Origin: Grifola frondosa
Lineage: Eukaryota; Basidiomycota; Agaricomycetes; Polyporales; Grifolaceae
DNA: 64,000 nucleotides
Direction: 5' to 3'
Assembly: GCA_001683735.1 (NCBI GenBank)
Contig: LUGG01000038.1
Coordinates: 1 to 64,000 of the forward strand
Made by a program: the position numbers and the translations under genes. The notes below the pieces were generated by a model. It was not told where the DNA came from. It worked only from the letters and a program-made list of their open reading frames with translations, and made no database searches. The first letter of the stretch is position 1. The number at the start of each line of letters is the position of its first letter. Positions 24,424 through 35,648 of the stretch are shown here, piece by piece.

Positions 24424-25963
24424 ATGTCCCAACATCAAGCATTGTCCACCCCTGACATCCTCTATGAGATATTTGATCAATGCAAGACTTCGATAATTCG
24501 ATCTGAATCTACGCTGGCGCGGTGTACCCAAGTTTGCAAAGCATTTTTCAATCCTGCAGCTCGTGCGCTCTGGCGGACTATCCCCAACATTTTTCCTTTG
24601 TTGCAGTTGCTTTCCTCTTTCAAATGGCTTGAAAAAATTCCCAATGGCTATTCCCAATTGGTACGCATGCATATCATCTTTGCAACTGTGGCTAAATCCC
24701 TATCAGATGCTCTGCGGAGCTATATCCGAACAAGATTGGTTACGTTTCCGTCAATATGCCAAGCTTATACGCAAAGTGACGTTTGATTGTTTCTCCTTGG
24801 AGCGGATTGAGCCCTCCGTTTGGGTTTACCTCATGCGGCAGAATGCGGGCGAACCTCTGCTACCCCATTTGCACACATTGATGTGGGAGCCATCAAAACC
24901 ATTCAATGCCGCTCTACCCGCTATCGTTTCACCTTCCTTGCGATATCTCATGCTTAATCTTCACTGTGAACCTCCTGATTATCCGAACACTACCCAACTC
25001 GCCATTGGAATGCTTCTTCAGAGTGTATTTGTATTCGCACCTCACATCCAGGACCTCGTTATCGATGCTCCAGCGCAATCCTTGTCTGCCATGGCTATCG
25101 CGGGGCTCAAACACTTGCGTAAATTGGACGTGTCAGAGTCAGGCGTCATGGATCTATCTTTGTTGGAACACTTATCCACGCTAGACGACCTCGTAGAGTT
25201 GTCAATTCACGTTGACATCTCCGGTCAAGATGTCTTTGGCTCTACAGGACTCTATGCACTGAAGACCTTGCGTATCAAAATCCCCTCTACCAGCTTACGT
25301 GATGTGCGTGCAAGCTTCGATGAGATCCGTTTGCGCTGCCCCTTGCTCCATACGCTGCGCTACATCATTCTGCCCGAAGATCCAAACACAGCACAACCGA
25401 CTGTGTTGCCGCTTCATGACATCGTACGACCACTCTTCCGCTTAACCAACCTCGAAAACGTTACTCTCAATTTCAGCTCACATGAAATCGAGGTATCGGA
25501 CCAGGATCTTCAAAACGTCGCGGATGCATGGCCTGGTCTCGTGAGCTTCTCGCTCAAACATACACGTAGTTCGACAATTCCCACTCCTCAAGTGCTCCTT
25601 TACTTCGCGCGCCGTTGCCCCGCACTTCAAATTCTCTCACTTCCTTTTCTGGATATCAGCAAGGCGCACTTTTTTCACGATTGGCCAGTGATGTCACACG
25701 GGTTGCGTTGTTTGACAATTACGAAGAATGCCGACTTTTTGTATAGATGTCTCGACTCGCTGACCCTATCCATCGACCGCCTCTTTCCAGCGCTCGATAT
25801 TCGTGATTGTGAATCATCCTACCACGAAGAGTCATATGAACGTGGTGCATTCGAGGAAGGATGGTATGATAGATGGAATGATGTACTTCGCCTATTGAAA
25901 ATGTGTCAGGCCGCCAGGATCCAGCGTGCCATCAACAGCCAGTCGGATCATCAAATCGTTTAA
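24424..25963 (+). CDS. F-box protein with leucine-rich C-terminal region
   Basis: Exon 1 (24424-24660) has a start like basidiomycete F-box-like proteins: LSTPDILYEIFDQC, then the CTQVCKAFFNPAARALW segment. A 46-nt intron (24661-24706) leads to exon 2 (24707-25963). The total is about 497 residues. The remainder alternates Leu-rich segments with loops (SLLEHLSTLDDLVELSIH, PALQILSLPFLDIS), consistent with degenerate LRRs. F-box proteins link a substrate to the SCF ubiquitin ligase via Skp1; the substrate is unknown. Agaricomycetes carry large, fast-turning families of this type. A broken inverted copy is at 53458-54030. Confidence 0.88.
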
Positions 25964-26592
25964 TGTACGTGTGCTATGGTCTTTAACAATAAGCCTTGTA
26001 TTAATATCAGTATTCTTCAAGATTTGTGAGGGAATTTGAGACCGCGCGGATGACGCTGTATTCTGACGATGCATGGTTTTGTCAGTCCCAGATTTTTGCG
26101 CTTTATAGACTTCGATAACGTATTACTAATTTCTATTCCGAATCATTTCACTCATCGCATGTGTTTGATCATCCATTTCCATCTTCGAACGGACATTTAT
26201 CGCGAGGTACAGACATTGTTGCATTCCGTCTGTGAATACGTAAACCACTGACACCTTCTTTAACCGTATAAGAGCGTATTAAACCAAGCCCGAGCGCAAC
26301 TTGAGTATAACTTATCATTTCGTTCAAGACAATTGAGTGCAGCAATATCGACGAAAGCAAGATCAAAGCAAAATGCAGACAGAATTCAGCGAAAAAAAAT
26401 CTACATCAAGCAAACCCGTCGAAGGTCGGCGGGTGGTCGTACACTCGGAAGGTACCGACCTACATGAGACATCATATCGAGCTAAACTGCCGTGCACGCA
26501 TCCAAGCTGGGCATGGGCCAGCGGAGCTAGTCAACAGTGGCAACGATGCAGCAGCGATCACCTCCAATATCAAAGCATCTCAGTTCGGTGGC

Positions 26593-26909
26593 TCAAATAT
26601 GAGAGATTGCACTTGAAAAAGAACTCACATTTCTGAGATCATCCACGGACTGGCCAAACTCGGCTATGCTGACCTTCAGCTCGGCCACCTCGTCTTCGAG
26701 CTGCTCGACCTCTTCCTTGGTGTGCTGTATCTCGGCGTTGAGCGCTTCCATCTCCATCCTCGCTCTTTCAAAATCTGCTTTGATCTGGGCCATACAATTT
26801 TGATCCGTACCCAAGCCTCGTCGTCCTCTTGGTCTTCCAATATTGGGGTAGGTTTTTGTGTGGTGGGTACCGCCTCGACGGTCAACTCTCCTGCAGATGG
26901 TTGTGACAT
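26593..26909 (-). CDS. Short coiled-coil protein (hypothetical)
   Basis: The minus-strand ATG at 26909 lies about 45 bp from a TATATAAT-like box (near 26950). The start (MSQPSAGELTVEAVP) runs in one frame to EDDEAW. A strongly heptad-like segment rich in Glu, Leu and Lys (HTKEEVEQLEDEVAELKVS) follows in the next frame. The switch falls at the CCC run 26810-26812 (GGG on the coding strand), where one more base would join the two. A GTGAGT donor at 26628 follows DDLRN and suggests a further exon that I cannot locate; without splicing the frame stops at 26593. I do not recognise the family. It lies in a part of the inverted-duplication block that is absent from the other copy. Confidence 0.5.
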
Positions 26910-27953
26910 TGTGCGCCTAGAATGAATTCGTGATGAACGCGAGCCGGGGCATTATATGACCCTTTTCGAACTCCTATCCGACCGACATCCGCGTCCCGTC
27001 ACGATCACGTGATGGAGGCAGGGTGATCACCGAGACCGAGAAAGGAGATAGGAGGGCCGTACAAGGCAAGGAAGATGCTCTGAGAGCGGATAAAGGGGAT
27101 GGATGAAGGAAGCGGGAGCGCCGGCGGAAGCATGTTCAAGAACTAAGCACAGACAAACGACACCTGTAGATGCTGACCGGCCATATACGTGGAGTAAACT
27201 GCACTAAAGGGGGTGAAGAATCTAGAAAAATTTGGTGTATGAAGACGTAAATATTAATGCTTAAAGGTCTAGAACGTACCGACACTGGTTGTGATAAGAG
27301 AAAAAGTGTGCAGGCGCAATGATTGGTCTCTCGACATCTATGGTGGGATGAAGAAAGTTTAATGAAATGGAGCACATAATCGCCAATACTGTTATATGGA
27401 TCAAATAATGTGTGAGTCTACGTACCAATGCAGTTCAAACTAAAATCGACCGGCCGACGGCACCCCATTCTTGTACATTGGATTAAATCATTGGTCTGGA
27501 TGACGAGAACATATAATTCCCTTCTCCTGTGCTGGAGCTTGCGTGGATTATTTCAATGTAGCGGCACGCTCCGAGATATGTCCTTGGTTGACAAAGGTCC
27601 TCACTAAGACAATGGTCGTAAAACTTTTCTCACTAGCGGCCCATCTCATTGGGCAGTAGCGTATGCTATTTCGGGTATCATCACGTGATGCTGTGCGCGA
27701 CAGAGGGAGTGAAGTTGACAATTGGATATGAGGACATTGGACGAGATCAGCATGTCCGAGTTATGGGTTTGAGTCGCAAAAAGCAAATAAAAGTTTTCCC
27801 GGGATGCCTGTTTATCCGTTACTTGAGAATGATCATCGTTCAATCCAACGTTGATTTTACGACAACGCAGATGTGTGGATTAGAGAAAAATGGTATTTAG
27901 AAAAACAACGAGGCGATATGCAATGACCATTTCAAGAAACCTAATACTGCACT
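26910..27953. other. Intergenic interval, no gene seen
   Basis: Both strands are broken by stops and I see no family motif. From about 27760 rightwards the sequence is the 3' flank of the Thr-rich gene, shared with about 62130-62369. Confidence 0.5.
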
Positions 27954-28425
27954 CTAACGACCAGTGGGAAGGCGCGAATCCACGGTAGTGGTGGGCCCGT
28001 CGACGGTGAAAGTGGTAGTCTTCGTCGTCGTCGAGGATCTCGTGGAGGTCGTCGACGTGGTCGTCGAGGAGGTGGCGGTCTTCGTCGTCGTCGTCGTGTC
28101 GGTGATTGTGAACGAATCCGTCTTGGTGGTCGTGGTAGTAGTGGTGGTTAAGATGTCGGCCCGAGCATCAAGGCCGCGCGGGTGAAGCGGGGTCCTTGTG
28201 ACCATCTCGGTGACGGTTGCGGTGGCTGTCGGCTGCGCATCCTCGGTAAAGTAGGTTGTTACACAAGTGTCGCCTGGGTAGCCCGGGTTGCCAGGGTAAG
28301 GCGGGTAGTCTGTAAAAATATTAAGTATGCGTGGACTGACGTCGAGGCAGCAACGTACCCTGTGCGCCGACACAAGCGGCAAGAATGAGGCCGAACACTG
28401 CAGCGGTCTGGGCGTTGAAAAGCAT
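27954..28425 (-). CDS. Secreted Thr-rich protein, family A, copy 1
   Basis: Exon 1 (28425-28359) encodes a signal peptide (MLFNAQTA... ending ACVGAQ). A 49-nt phase-1 intron follows, then exon 2 (28309-27954). The mature protein starts with a Pro/Tyr/Gly stretch (DYPPYPG, GYPGD), has one Cys in DTCVTT, and then becomes a long Thr/Ser tract (TTTTTTTTKTDSF) expected to be heavily O-mannosylated. No membrane anchor is seen. The total is about 140 residues. The gene is divergent from a family B gene at 29263, with TATATA at 28541-28546 upstream. Similar Thr-rich small proteins in fungi are cell-wall or extracellular proteins; the specific function is unknown. Confidence 0.8.
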
Positions 28426-29262
28426 GGCGAGAATGATTTATGTGTGTAAGAGAGGAGACCTGTAGAGGGTGTGGGAGTGGGTGAGTGGGCAGGATGGCGT
28501 GCGGCTCGATGGTGAAACCTTGGCAGAACATAGCGGCCCTTATATACCTTCTAGGACCGCGGATGATGCCTCGTTAACCACACCGCGACGAGCACCGAAG
28601 GGGATGACGAACCAATGGATGTGGCTCACATCGTAACATGGACTCGGGCAGGTTGACCGGCAGCGCATGCAACACTCTCTCCGCGCGAGCGCCGCGGACA
28701 CAGAGGGTGACCGCTCGTCCATGGTCGTGGCTATGTACAGAAGGTATGTTGCGCGTAGCAGGCCGATGGCCACTATGATCCTAGAGCGTGCAGTCGTAAT
28801 TGATATACTTCCGCGCATCAGCGGAACCAAATAATTATCGGCGATCGGATGGTGATGACTCTCGTAGAAAGTCCGCGGCAGGCAAGGAAATCATGGGCAC
28901 TGGAGGCATTCAGAGCGAGGCGAAAGTTGGATAGTTTGAACTTGAATGGGGCGTACACGACGCCGCCGCTCCATTCAGGTTCAAACTGTCCATGTCAACC
29001 GCGGTGATTATCGGTAAACGACGAGTAACTTTCGCCCTCGGCGGAAATCAAAGCGGCTAACGTCTAACATCCCGCCGTCAAGCAAATCACCATGCATGTA
29101 CGCCAACAAGCCCAGCCGCCGCTCGTCGTCCGCGAGAGTCCAGGATCCTATATATACCACCTCGCGCATCGTCAAACTTCGTGCAACAAGCCTTCACCCT
29201 TCCCAGCACACATCCTCACCTTATCATCTAGCTGCATTTGCATCATTCGCACCCTCTCTACC
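28426..29262. promoter_or_regulatory. Shared promoter of the Thr-rich pair, copy 1, with hairpin
   Basis: 837 bp lie between two divergent start codons. TATA boxes are at 28541-28546 (toward the minus gene) and 29149-29156 (toward the plus gene), each about 110 bp from its ATG. In the middle is an inverted repeat with arms 28933-28949 and 28971-28987 (16 of 17 pairing). The equivalent hairpin is present in both other copies. Confidence 0.65.
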
Positions 29263-29771
29263 ATGTTCATCAACGCTAAGATCATCTCTCTCGCTAGCCT
29301 CTTGCTCGTCGCCTGCGTCGGCGCACAAGCTGGTATGTCCTTCATCTCTTCCTACGTGTCATCCTTCCTGACCACACCGGGACAGATTGCACCGTGACCT
29401 CCACAGTCACCGGCGACAGCCCGTATACTACCACCGTGACCAAGACGATGACGGTGTACCCGACGGCCGACATGCAGAAGCACGTCGTGACCAAGACCGT
29501 GACGGTGGAGCCAACGCACGAGGAACTTCAGAAGCGTGCCGTCATCACTGTCACCATCACCTCGACGTCTACCACCACCACCTCCAGCACGGAAACCGAT
29601 TCTGCGACATCTACTTCCACTGTCACCACGACCACGACCTCGACGAGCCCCACGACCACTTCGACCACGACCACGACCACGACGTCTACAACCACGACAA
29701 AGCCGGTTGGGACCACTTTCGTGGACCCGCGCACGTCTGTGACTCGTGCCTCTCGTCCTACCCCTCGCTAG
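29263..29771 (+). CDS. Secreted Thr-rich protein, family B, copy 1
   Basis: Exon 1 (29263-29332) encodes a signal peptide (MFINAKIISLA... ACVGAQA). A 53-nt phase-1 intron (29333-29385) leads to exon 2 (29386-29771). The mature protein begins DCTVTSTVTGDSPYTTTVTK, has a short charged centre (EELQKRAV), then a Thr/Ser tract and ends near VDPRTSVTRASRPTPR. It is about 151 residues with one Cys and no GPI signal, probably an O-glycosylated extracellular protein. The frame is intact, making this the best reference for copy 2 (50641-51148), which lacks one base. The long antisense Val/Asp-rich frame is a shadow of the Thr codons. Confidence 0.82.
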
Positions 29772-30689
29772 ATGTCTCGCTAGCAAACGGCATGGTTTAC
29801 ACTGTTTTGTGACTGTTTTAGTATAGTGTATATTCACCGGTAATGCATTGAAATACCCATATGTCATCTTGATCTCTCATTCAATTTAGTTATGTTGCAC
29901 TTCTCTCGATCCGATGACTTATCTCGTCATTCCTGCTGTGAACCCTATTAAGACACTTGTAAAGTCAATGAACAACAACACCCACTACGCTATGCTTTAG
30001 GTACTTGCATATATCCGCGCACATTGGTAGACTGTCATGGGACAACATTTATGTCAGCCATTGGGACAGTGCGAAGAATTGACACCTGCGTCAAAATATA
30101 GATAGCATTAATCCGTGAAGTAATCAAATTTCGATGTAGAGGGGGAAACGTACAATAATGAACACACTGCTTTAACGCGGAATGATCTGGGCAGAACAGA
30201 GACGTTTGGCTCAGCGCATACATCCGCTACACCGTACATTTCGAACTACCCGGGGCCGTTGATCAAGGGCCCAGACTATCTAACCAACCGCGAATGTGGG
30301 TTGAGTACTCGCCAAAAGTCTCCATTCCACGCGCATACAGTCTGCTCTACGCACATGCATTCAGGTGGCGGTCAACATTGAAATTTGAGGGCTGTTTCAA
30401 TGAAATAAAGCGACAGAGAAAGGCCGCCACGCAGATACAGCTGGAATCAGAGGGTTTCATGTTGAATCGAAGTTCATCAAGAGTCCTCAGTCCGACGTCC
30501 GTCGTCCGTTCTGTACGTCTTCCTTCTCCGCACGATCACGTGCGTGGAACAGGAACCCCGACTGTAAATTTGTACACTAACATCCCACAGATCATCGCGA
30601 TATATACTAGCTATAGGCCGCGCTCACGTTTCATCGATCTGCTCTCCTCAACCCCTCACCCCTCCCTCTCAACATATCCCCCTACAACA

Positions 30690-32164
30690 ATGACCACACC
30701 CCCGCTCGACATCGCCCGCGTCCGCGCCGCCTTCCCCGCCCTCAGCTCGGGCTTCCTCTTCGCTGACAACGCCGGCGGCTCGCAGTGCCTCGCCGCCGCC
30801 GTCTCACGCCTCTCCGACTACCTTCTCAACACAAACGTACAGCTCGGCGCCGACTACGCCGTCTCCGCGCACAGCACCGCGCGCGTCGCAGAGGGCGAGG
30901 AGGCGGCGAGGGAGCTGTTCAATGCGGAGAGCGCGGAGGAGGTCGCGTACGGCAGCAGCTCGACGATGCTCGTGGAGAACCTCGCGCGCGCGATGGAGGC
31001 GGACGTACAGGAGGGCGACGAGATCATCGTTACCGGCGAACATGAGTGTGCGTAGACCTGTTCGTAACCCTACCCTGCTCCGTGATATGGATCGAGCTGC
31101 AGCGAACGCGGGCCCGTGGAAGAGGCTCGCCGCGCGCCGCGGCGCCGTCATCAAACTATGGAGCGCGACGCACATCCCGGGGGCGTCCCCGGACAACCCG
31201 TACGCCGTCGCCCTCCAGCTCGACGCGCTCCTCCCCCTGCTCTCCCCGCGCACGCGTCTCGTCGCCTTCACCGCCTGCTCCAACATCCTCGGCTCCCTCG
31301 TCCCCATCGCGGACATCGTGCGCGCCGTGCGCAACACGACCCACGCGCTCGGCGCACGCAAGACCGAGTTCTGCGTGGACTGCGTCGCGTACGCGCCACA
31401 CCGCCGCATCGACGTGCGTGCGTGGGATGTCGAGTACTGCTACTTCTCCATGTACAAGGTGTGTCCTTCCATCCGTCCACCCCCCCCCCCCCTTCACCCA
31501 CTCCCACGCTCTTGCTCACGCCGCGGGAAAAGGTGTATGGCCCTCACTGCGCGGTGCTCTATGCGCGCGCGCCGGCGCTGCGCGACTCGCTGTCCTCGCT
31601 CGCGCACCATTTCCTTGACGTCCCAGACAAGCCGTACAAACTCCAGCCCGGCGGGCCCGGCTACGAGCTCGTGTACGCATGCGCCGCCGTCCCGCCATAC
31701 CTCCGCTTGCTCGCGCCCTCCGGCACGCTCGCAGATGCGTTTGATGCGATCGCGCGGCACGAGCAGACACTGCTCGAGCCGCTGCTTGCGTTCCTGCGGG
31801 GGAAGGCGGGACGCGGGGTGAGGATTGTTGGAGAGGAAGAAGCGGGCATAAGGAGGGTGCCGACAATTAGTTTTGTGGTCGCCGGGGAGAGGCCGGTGAG
31901 GAGCAGGGACGTTGTGGGCGTGTTTGATAGAAAGGGCGGGTGAGTGATGGTTGTTGTTGTTGCGAGTGGGTTGTGTGTGGTGCTTATGTGATGTGTGTAC
32001 AGATCGGGATCCGGTACGGGCATTTCTATGCGTATACGCTGGTGGATACTCTGGAGCCGAAACTCGATGTCGAGGATGGGGTGGTGCGCATTTCTTTGGT
32101 GCATTATAATACCGTGGAGGAGGTGCGGCGGATTATTGGAGTCTTGGAGGAGGTGCTTGCGTGA
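30690..32164 (+). CDS. Class V aminotransferase / cysteine desulfurase-like PLP enzyme
   Basis: Exons are 30690-31047, 31103-31458, 31533-31939 and 32003-32164 (about 427 residues). The N-terminus has the FLFADNAGGSQ motif and the core has GEHESNAGPW. CVDCVAYAPHR contains the cofactor-contacting Asp, and YFSMYKVYGPH contains the Lys expected to hold PLP. The end (GIRYGHFYAYTL, VRISLVHYNT) matches the C-terminal fold of this family. This pattern resembles the cysteine-desulfurase-like VC1184 subfamily; the true substrate is unknown. The last junction needs one extra G at 31938-31940 to keep frame into exon 4. Intron 2 (31459-31532) contains a C10 run. A TATATACTA box lies about 85 bp upstream of the ATG. 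Confidence 0.86.
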
Positions 32165-32298
32165 GTTGCGTGCCAAGCCTGTTTTCTGGTCATGGGGAAC
32201 GATTGTATGAGTGGTTAAAAAGATATGTGCGGAGTCGGGACTCATCTGAATGTAACGATTAACTGTTGTATTTTGTTATCAGAATATTAGTAGGATTT

Positions 32299-32400
32299 GC
32301 ATGGCGCAGTGGCAGAGCAGAGCATCAGTGTGGAACATAGTACCGTGTCACTACAGGCGCCTGGGGAATCGTGCGCGCGATGGGTTCGAAGGAGCCCAAT
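32299..32400 (+). repeat. tRNA-like (SINE-type) sequence, uncertain
   Basis: TGGCGCAGTGGCAGAGC at 32303 fits a pol III A box, and GGTTCGAAGG near 32384 partly fits a B box. The spacing of about 80 bp is too long for an ordinary tRNA without a long variable arm, and no clean cloverleaf or 3' end is visible, so a decayed tRNA-derived SINE is the better guess. Confidence 0.3.
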
Positions 32401-32419
32401 GTCGAGTGGTCTGATGGGG

Positions 32420-34180
32420 CACGGTGTTCTCATGCTCTTCGGGCATCAACTAACTAATGCCGGCGCCTCGGTCTTTGGCACGTTCAACAAGTGCTATAGG
32501 GTCAAATCACGGGTCAAGGGGATCTTGAGGAGAGCAAGGGATACTTCCGGAGGTGCAACCGGACGGGCCAGAATACGAGGTTAGGCTTGACGTTGGATGG
32601 ATGGGCGGCCACGGGTGCGTCTGTTGAGGATATTTCAGGAGGCCGTCGGGGGCCGCTATGCGATCCGCGGTGGACACCCGGCGAGGACGGTCATCGGAGA
32701 AGCGTTGGACGGCAACGGGCAGGCCATCCACGAACGAGATAAAACTTCAAGGTTTTGATATACGATACGTATGCTCGTGTGGAGAGCCGCCAGAGGTAAG
32801 TAGTACGAAGCACAATGGCGTGATCCGCCTCTGCCTCGACCACTGGTCGTGGCAGAATGCACTTCATAAAGCTAGAGGCGCAGAGCAGGCAATGTTGCCT
32901 GGGATTTAGAATCTACGAGACTACAGGAAAGTGAGTATGGCGTACCACACTGGAAAATTTCATTTATGCAACTGAGGGAGGCTCACCAGTGGGGAGACGG
33001 CCGACCATTACATTGAGGGGAGGCCTTCGAACGAGGTTTTATAAAGGCAAACGAGACTATTGTGATACAATTAGTGATATCGATTCTCGATTATTAATCT
33101 TATGACATTGGAAGAAATGAGTCGAGTGCGGGGCAGTTTGACATGAGTTGGAAAGCCTAGTACGCGACTTGTCTGGAACCCTCGGACACCCCGTCCGTTG
33201 TAAGATCCGACTTTTTTGCTGCAGCGCAATCAAATGTAGTATGACATCGACCTAGAGACACCGAGAGTTAGGATATTAATATTTAATGGCAGTCGACGTC
33301 GCAAACGCCGTATTGGACACCTAACCCCGATATAGGTGTTAGGTTCGATGGTGGCAGCAAGCCCTCCAGTCCCTGGAAACCTGTATGCTTGCCAGAAACA
33401 AACCAGTCCTTGCGATGTGGAGCGCGGCAAAGGGGAGCTGCAATATTTCAAGAACCGAATCGCGCCGCCACGAAGATGTGCGTAAGACGGGCCACCAGCA
33501 CGTCCGCACGCCGACCGTGATGGCGTCCATACCGTATAGACCGGAAATACGCCAAGAGAATATCCCAGGTGGGAATCATGGAAAGTCTGGCCTGACGAGG
33601 CTGGTTTCAACACCCGCACATCTATCGCCAAGCATGTGTGGGACTAGTTTTGTGCGGCGATGCCAGCTATTTTGGGTGAGCTGCGAGAATACTCCACCCG
33701 CAGTCGACTAATGTGGCACACTGCGTTCTGGAGACAATGAAAATACGGACGTCATTCCCGGAGTGGGCACACCGAACACTGAGAGTCGTACTTCCAGCTG
33801 TGTTGTTGCATAGCCTGAACCTGGACTTGTATGGGGGAGAGCAAACAAATTGAAGAGAAACCACCTTGCGCGAACACATACTATTGCTGTTGCGTTGATT
33901 CACGGCAGAATTTGCGGAGAACCTTACGCAGGCACGTCCGGGACATGTCTAAGCGCAGATGGGAAACGTTGCAGCGTCGAACAGGAGACGCGGAAGGAGC
34001 ACGTTAACCAGATGATCCGGCGAGAGGGAAACATCCCGGGGACGCTGCGAAGGCCGCAGGACGCGTATAGCTCCGAATATCTGCTGTACATCGAGCGTTA
34101 CTTGGTAACCGAGAAACGCATCACGCACTCCCAGAGCGCCGTAGGACGTCTCCTTTCTACTTTCGCGGCCGAGGATTGAG
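32420..34180. other. Gene-poor interval
   Basis: No gene is supported. Open frames are short and lack motifs. Parts from about 33230 may be far-diverged portions of the repeated tract described at 34190-35200. Confidence 0.4.
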
Positions 34181-34189
34181 GATCCAGTG

Positions 34190-35200
34190 TGTCAACATAC
34201 ACTACCAAGCATCATGCTATGACACGAGCACGAAATTGCGATTGGCATATCTAAGAAATCACTGCGGTGTTGAATCCGAGGTGCTGTGATGTGGCCGACC
34301 AAGTAGCGCCAGTTCGTGGTGCCTGGAGTAGAACCTACAATTTGAGAGGGAAGAGCTCGAGGAATGCAAGAGACCAAAATCTTGCCGCTCAACGCTGATA
34401 TCTTCTTCATCGATATTGACAGAATCGCCGTTGCCACACCCGAGCAACAGGTCGGATTTAAGGTGCCACAAATTTACTGATAGCCATGGTCGGAAAGATA
34501 CCCCACTATGCGCTTCGAGATGGAATATTGCTTGCAGAATTGGTGGCGCACCAACTAGTCGAGAAGATGGTCTTCAAGGTCCGTGTCAAAACTCAAGTGG
34601 AGATCCGAGTGCAGGATTGATAAGTCCGATAGTGAGACCCCGGGTATGAGCGCTAGACAGCACGTCCCGACCACGGATTTGAGCATTCGTTGCGTTGGAT
34701 GGGTATGCCGTATTGATATGGATGCGACTAGGTGGTGTATCTTCGCGAATAGGTACATGTGAATATTTGTCAGGTTTGCGATATGCACACCACCGAGAAT
34801 TTACAACTGGTGGACACCTACTGGGAGACTTAATGGTTGGACAACTTGTCGAAGGACGACGAGTGCGCGTTGGCATTGCTTCTGGAAACTGGGAGAAAAC
34901 GGTCAGCCTCTTAGATGAATATCAACGGCGCACCGTTTCGGAGGGAACACACGAAGCTTGATGTAAATCGATGCGCCAGAGGCAATTGGAGATGGCGGAG
35001 ATGTGGGAACAACGGGGTTGAGGACTGAAAATGAAAGATGAAAGGAAGGAGATGGAGTTATTGTCAACATGCGGATGGAGAATGAGAAATAAGTATCAAA
35101 AGAAAGATAAATGAGAATGCTGAAGGTTAGAAGTTGGATGCGTACTCATTTATACTTGAAAGCATTTCGGTAGACGGAAGCGGTTGACATCGCGAAACGA
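34190..35200 (-). repeat. Decayed repeated tract (former gene?), copy 1
   Basis: This tract matches 41070-42000 in the same orientation. Shared blocks include CGCGAATAGGT at 34747 and 41516, GAGGCAATTGGAGATGG at 34980 and 41752, and an AAGGAGATGGAGTT-like tract at 35047 and 41828. Minus-strand frames in both resemble each other (for example NP-LGSP and Leu/Val-rich hydrophobic stretches), but stops and shifts break them. It may be the remains of a multi-pass membrane protein gene; I cannot name the family. A TATAAATGAG-type box occurs upstream at about 35150. Confidence 0.5.
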
Positions 35201-35648
35201 ATATTTCATCCACGAAAAATAATTAAAAACACAAACATATCAGCACTTTACCCACAGCGTAGTTTGTAAACAAACAGTCAGGGCCAAGCCCTCTTTGCTG
35301 CCGGCCTCTGCCAACCAGAATTTGGCAGGCGGTCAACACTCCGATTGCGATCACCAGCCTTACCACCCTCCATCCGACACAATCATGCGAAGCAATAGCA
35401 TCGTGGATTCAAGGATTCAAGACCAGCCATCGGAATGGCCTTGCCGACATCCACCAGCGGTCTAAATTGAAATTGGTACACGCAATATTCGCGCTCGTGT
35501 GTGCAACTCATTGCAGGCTTCGGGTCATACAAAGTTTTTGTCCGTGTGCGCTGTTCCACACTAAGAGTTACCAGGCTAACATTTGCGTCCATAGGATTGT
35601 TAACATGCGATGCCTCGTTCAGTCATCGTGGCATGCCCCTGGATCAGG

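Larger units (their letters stand above)
25000..30485. repeat. Inverted segmental duplication, copy 1
   Basis: This block corresponds to the reverse complement of about 49980-54030: the middle and 3' part of the F-box gene, its downstream tract (25964-26590), the divergent Thr-rich pair, and the 29830-30485 tract. The interval around 26600-27750, with the short coiled-coil gene, has no counterpart in copy 2. A third, direct copy of the Thr-rich part begins near 62110. The non-coding tracts 25964-26590 and 29772-30689 contain no gene that I can support. Confidence 0.87.
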
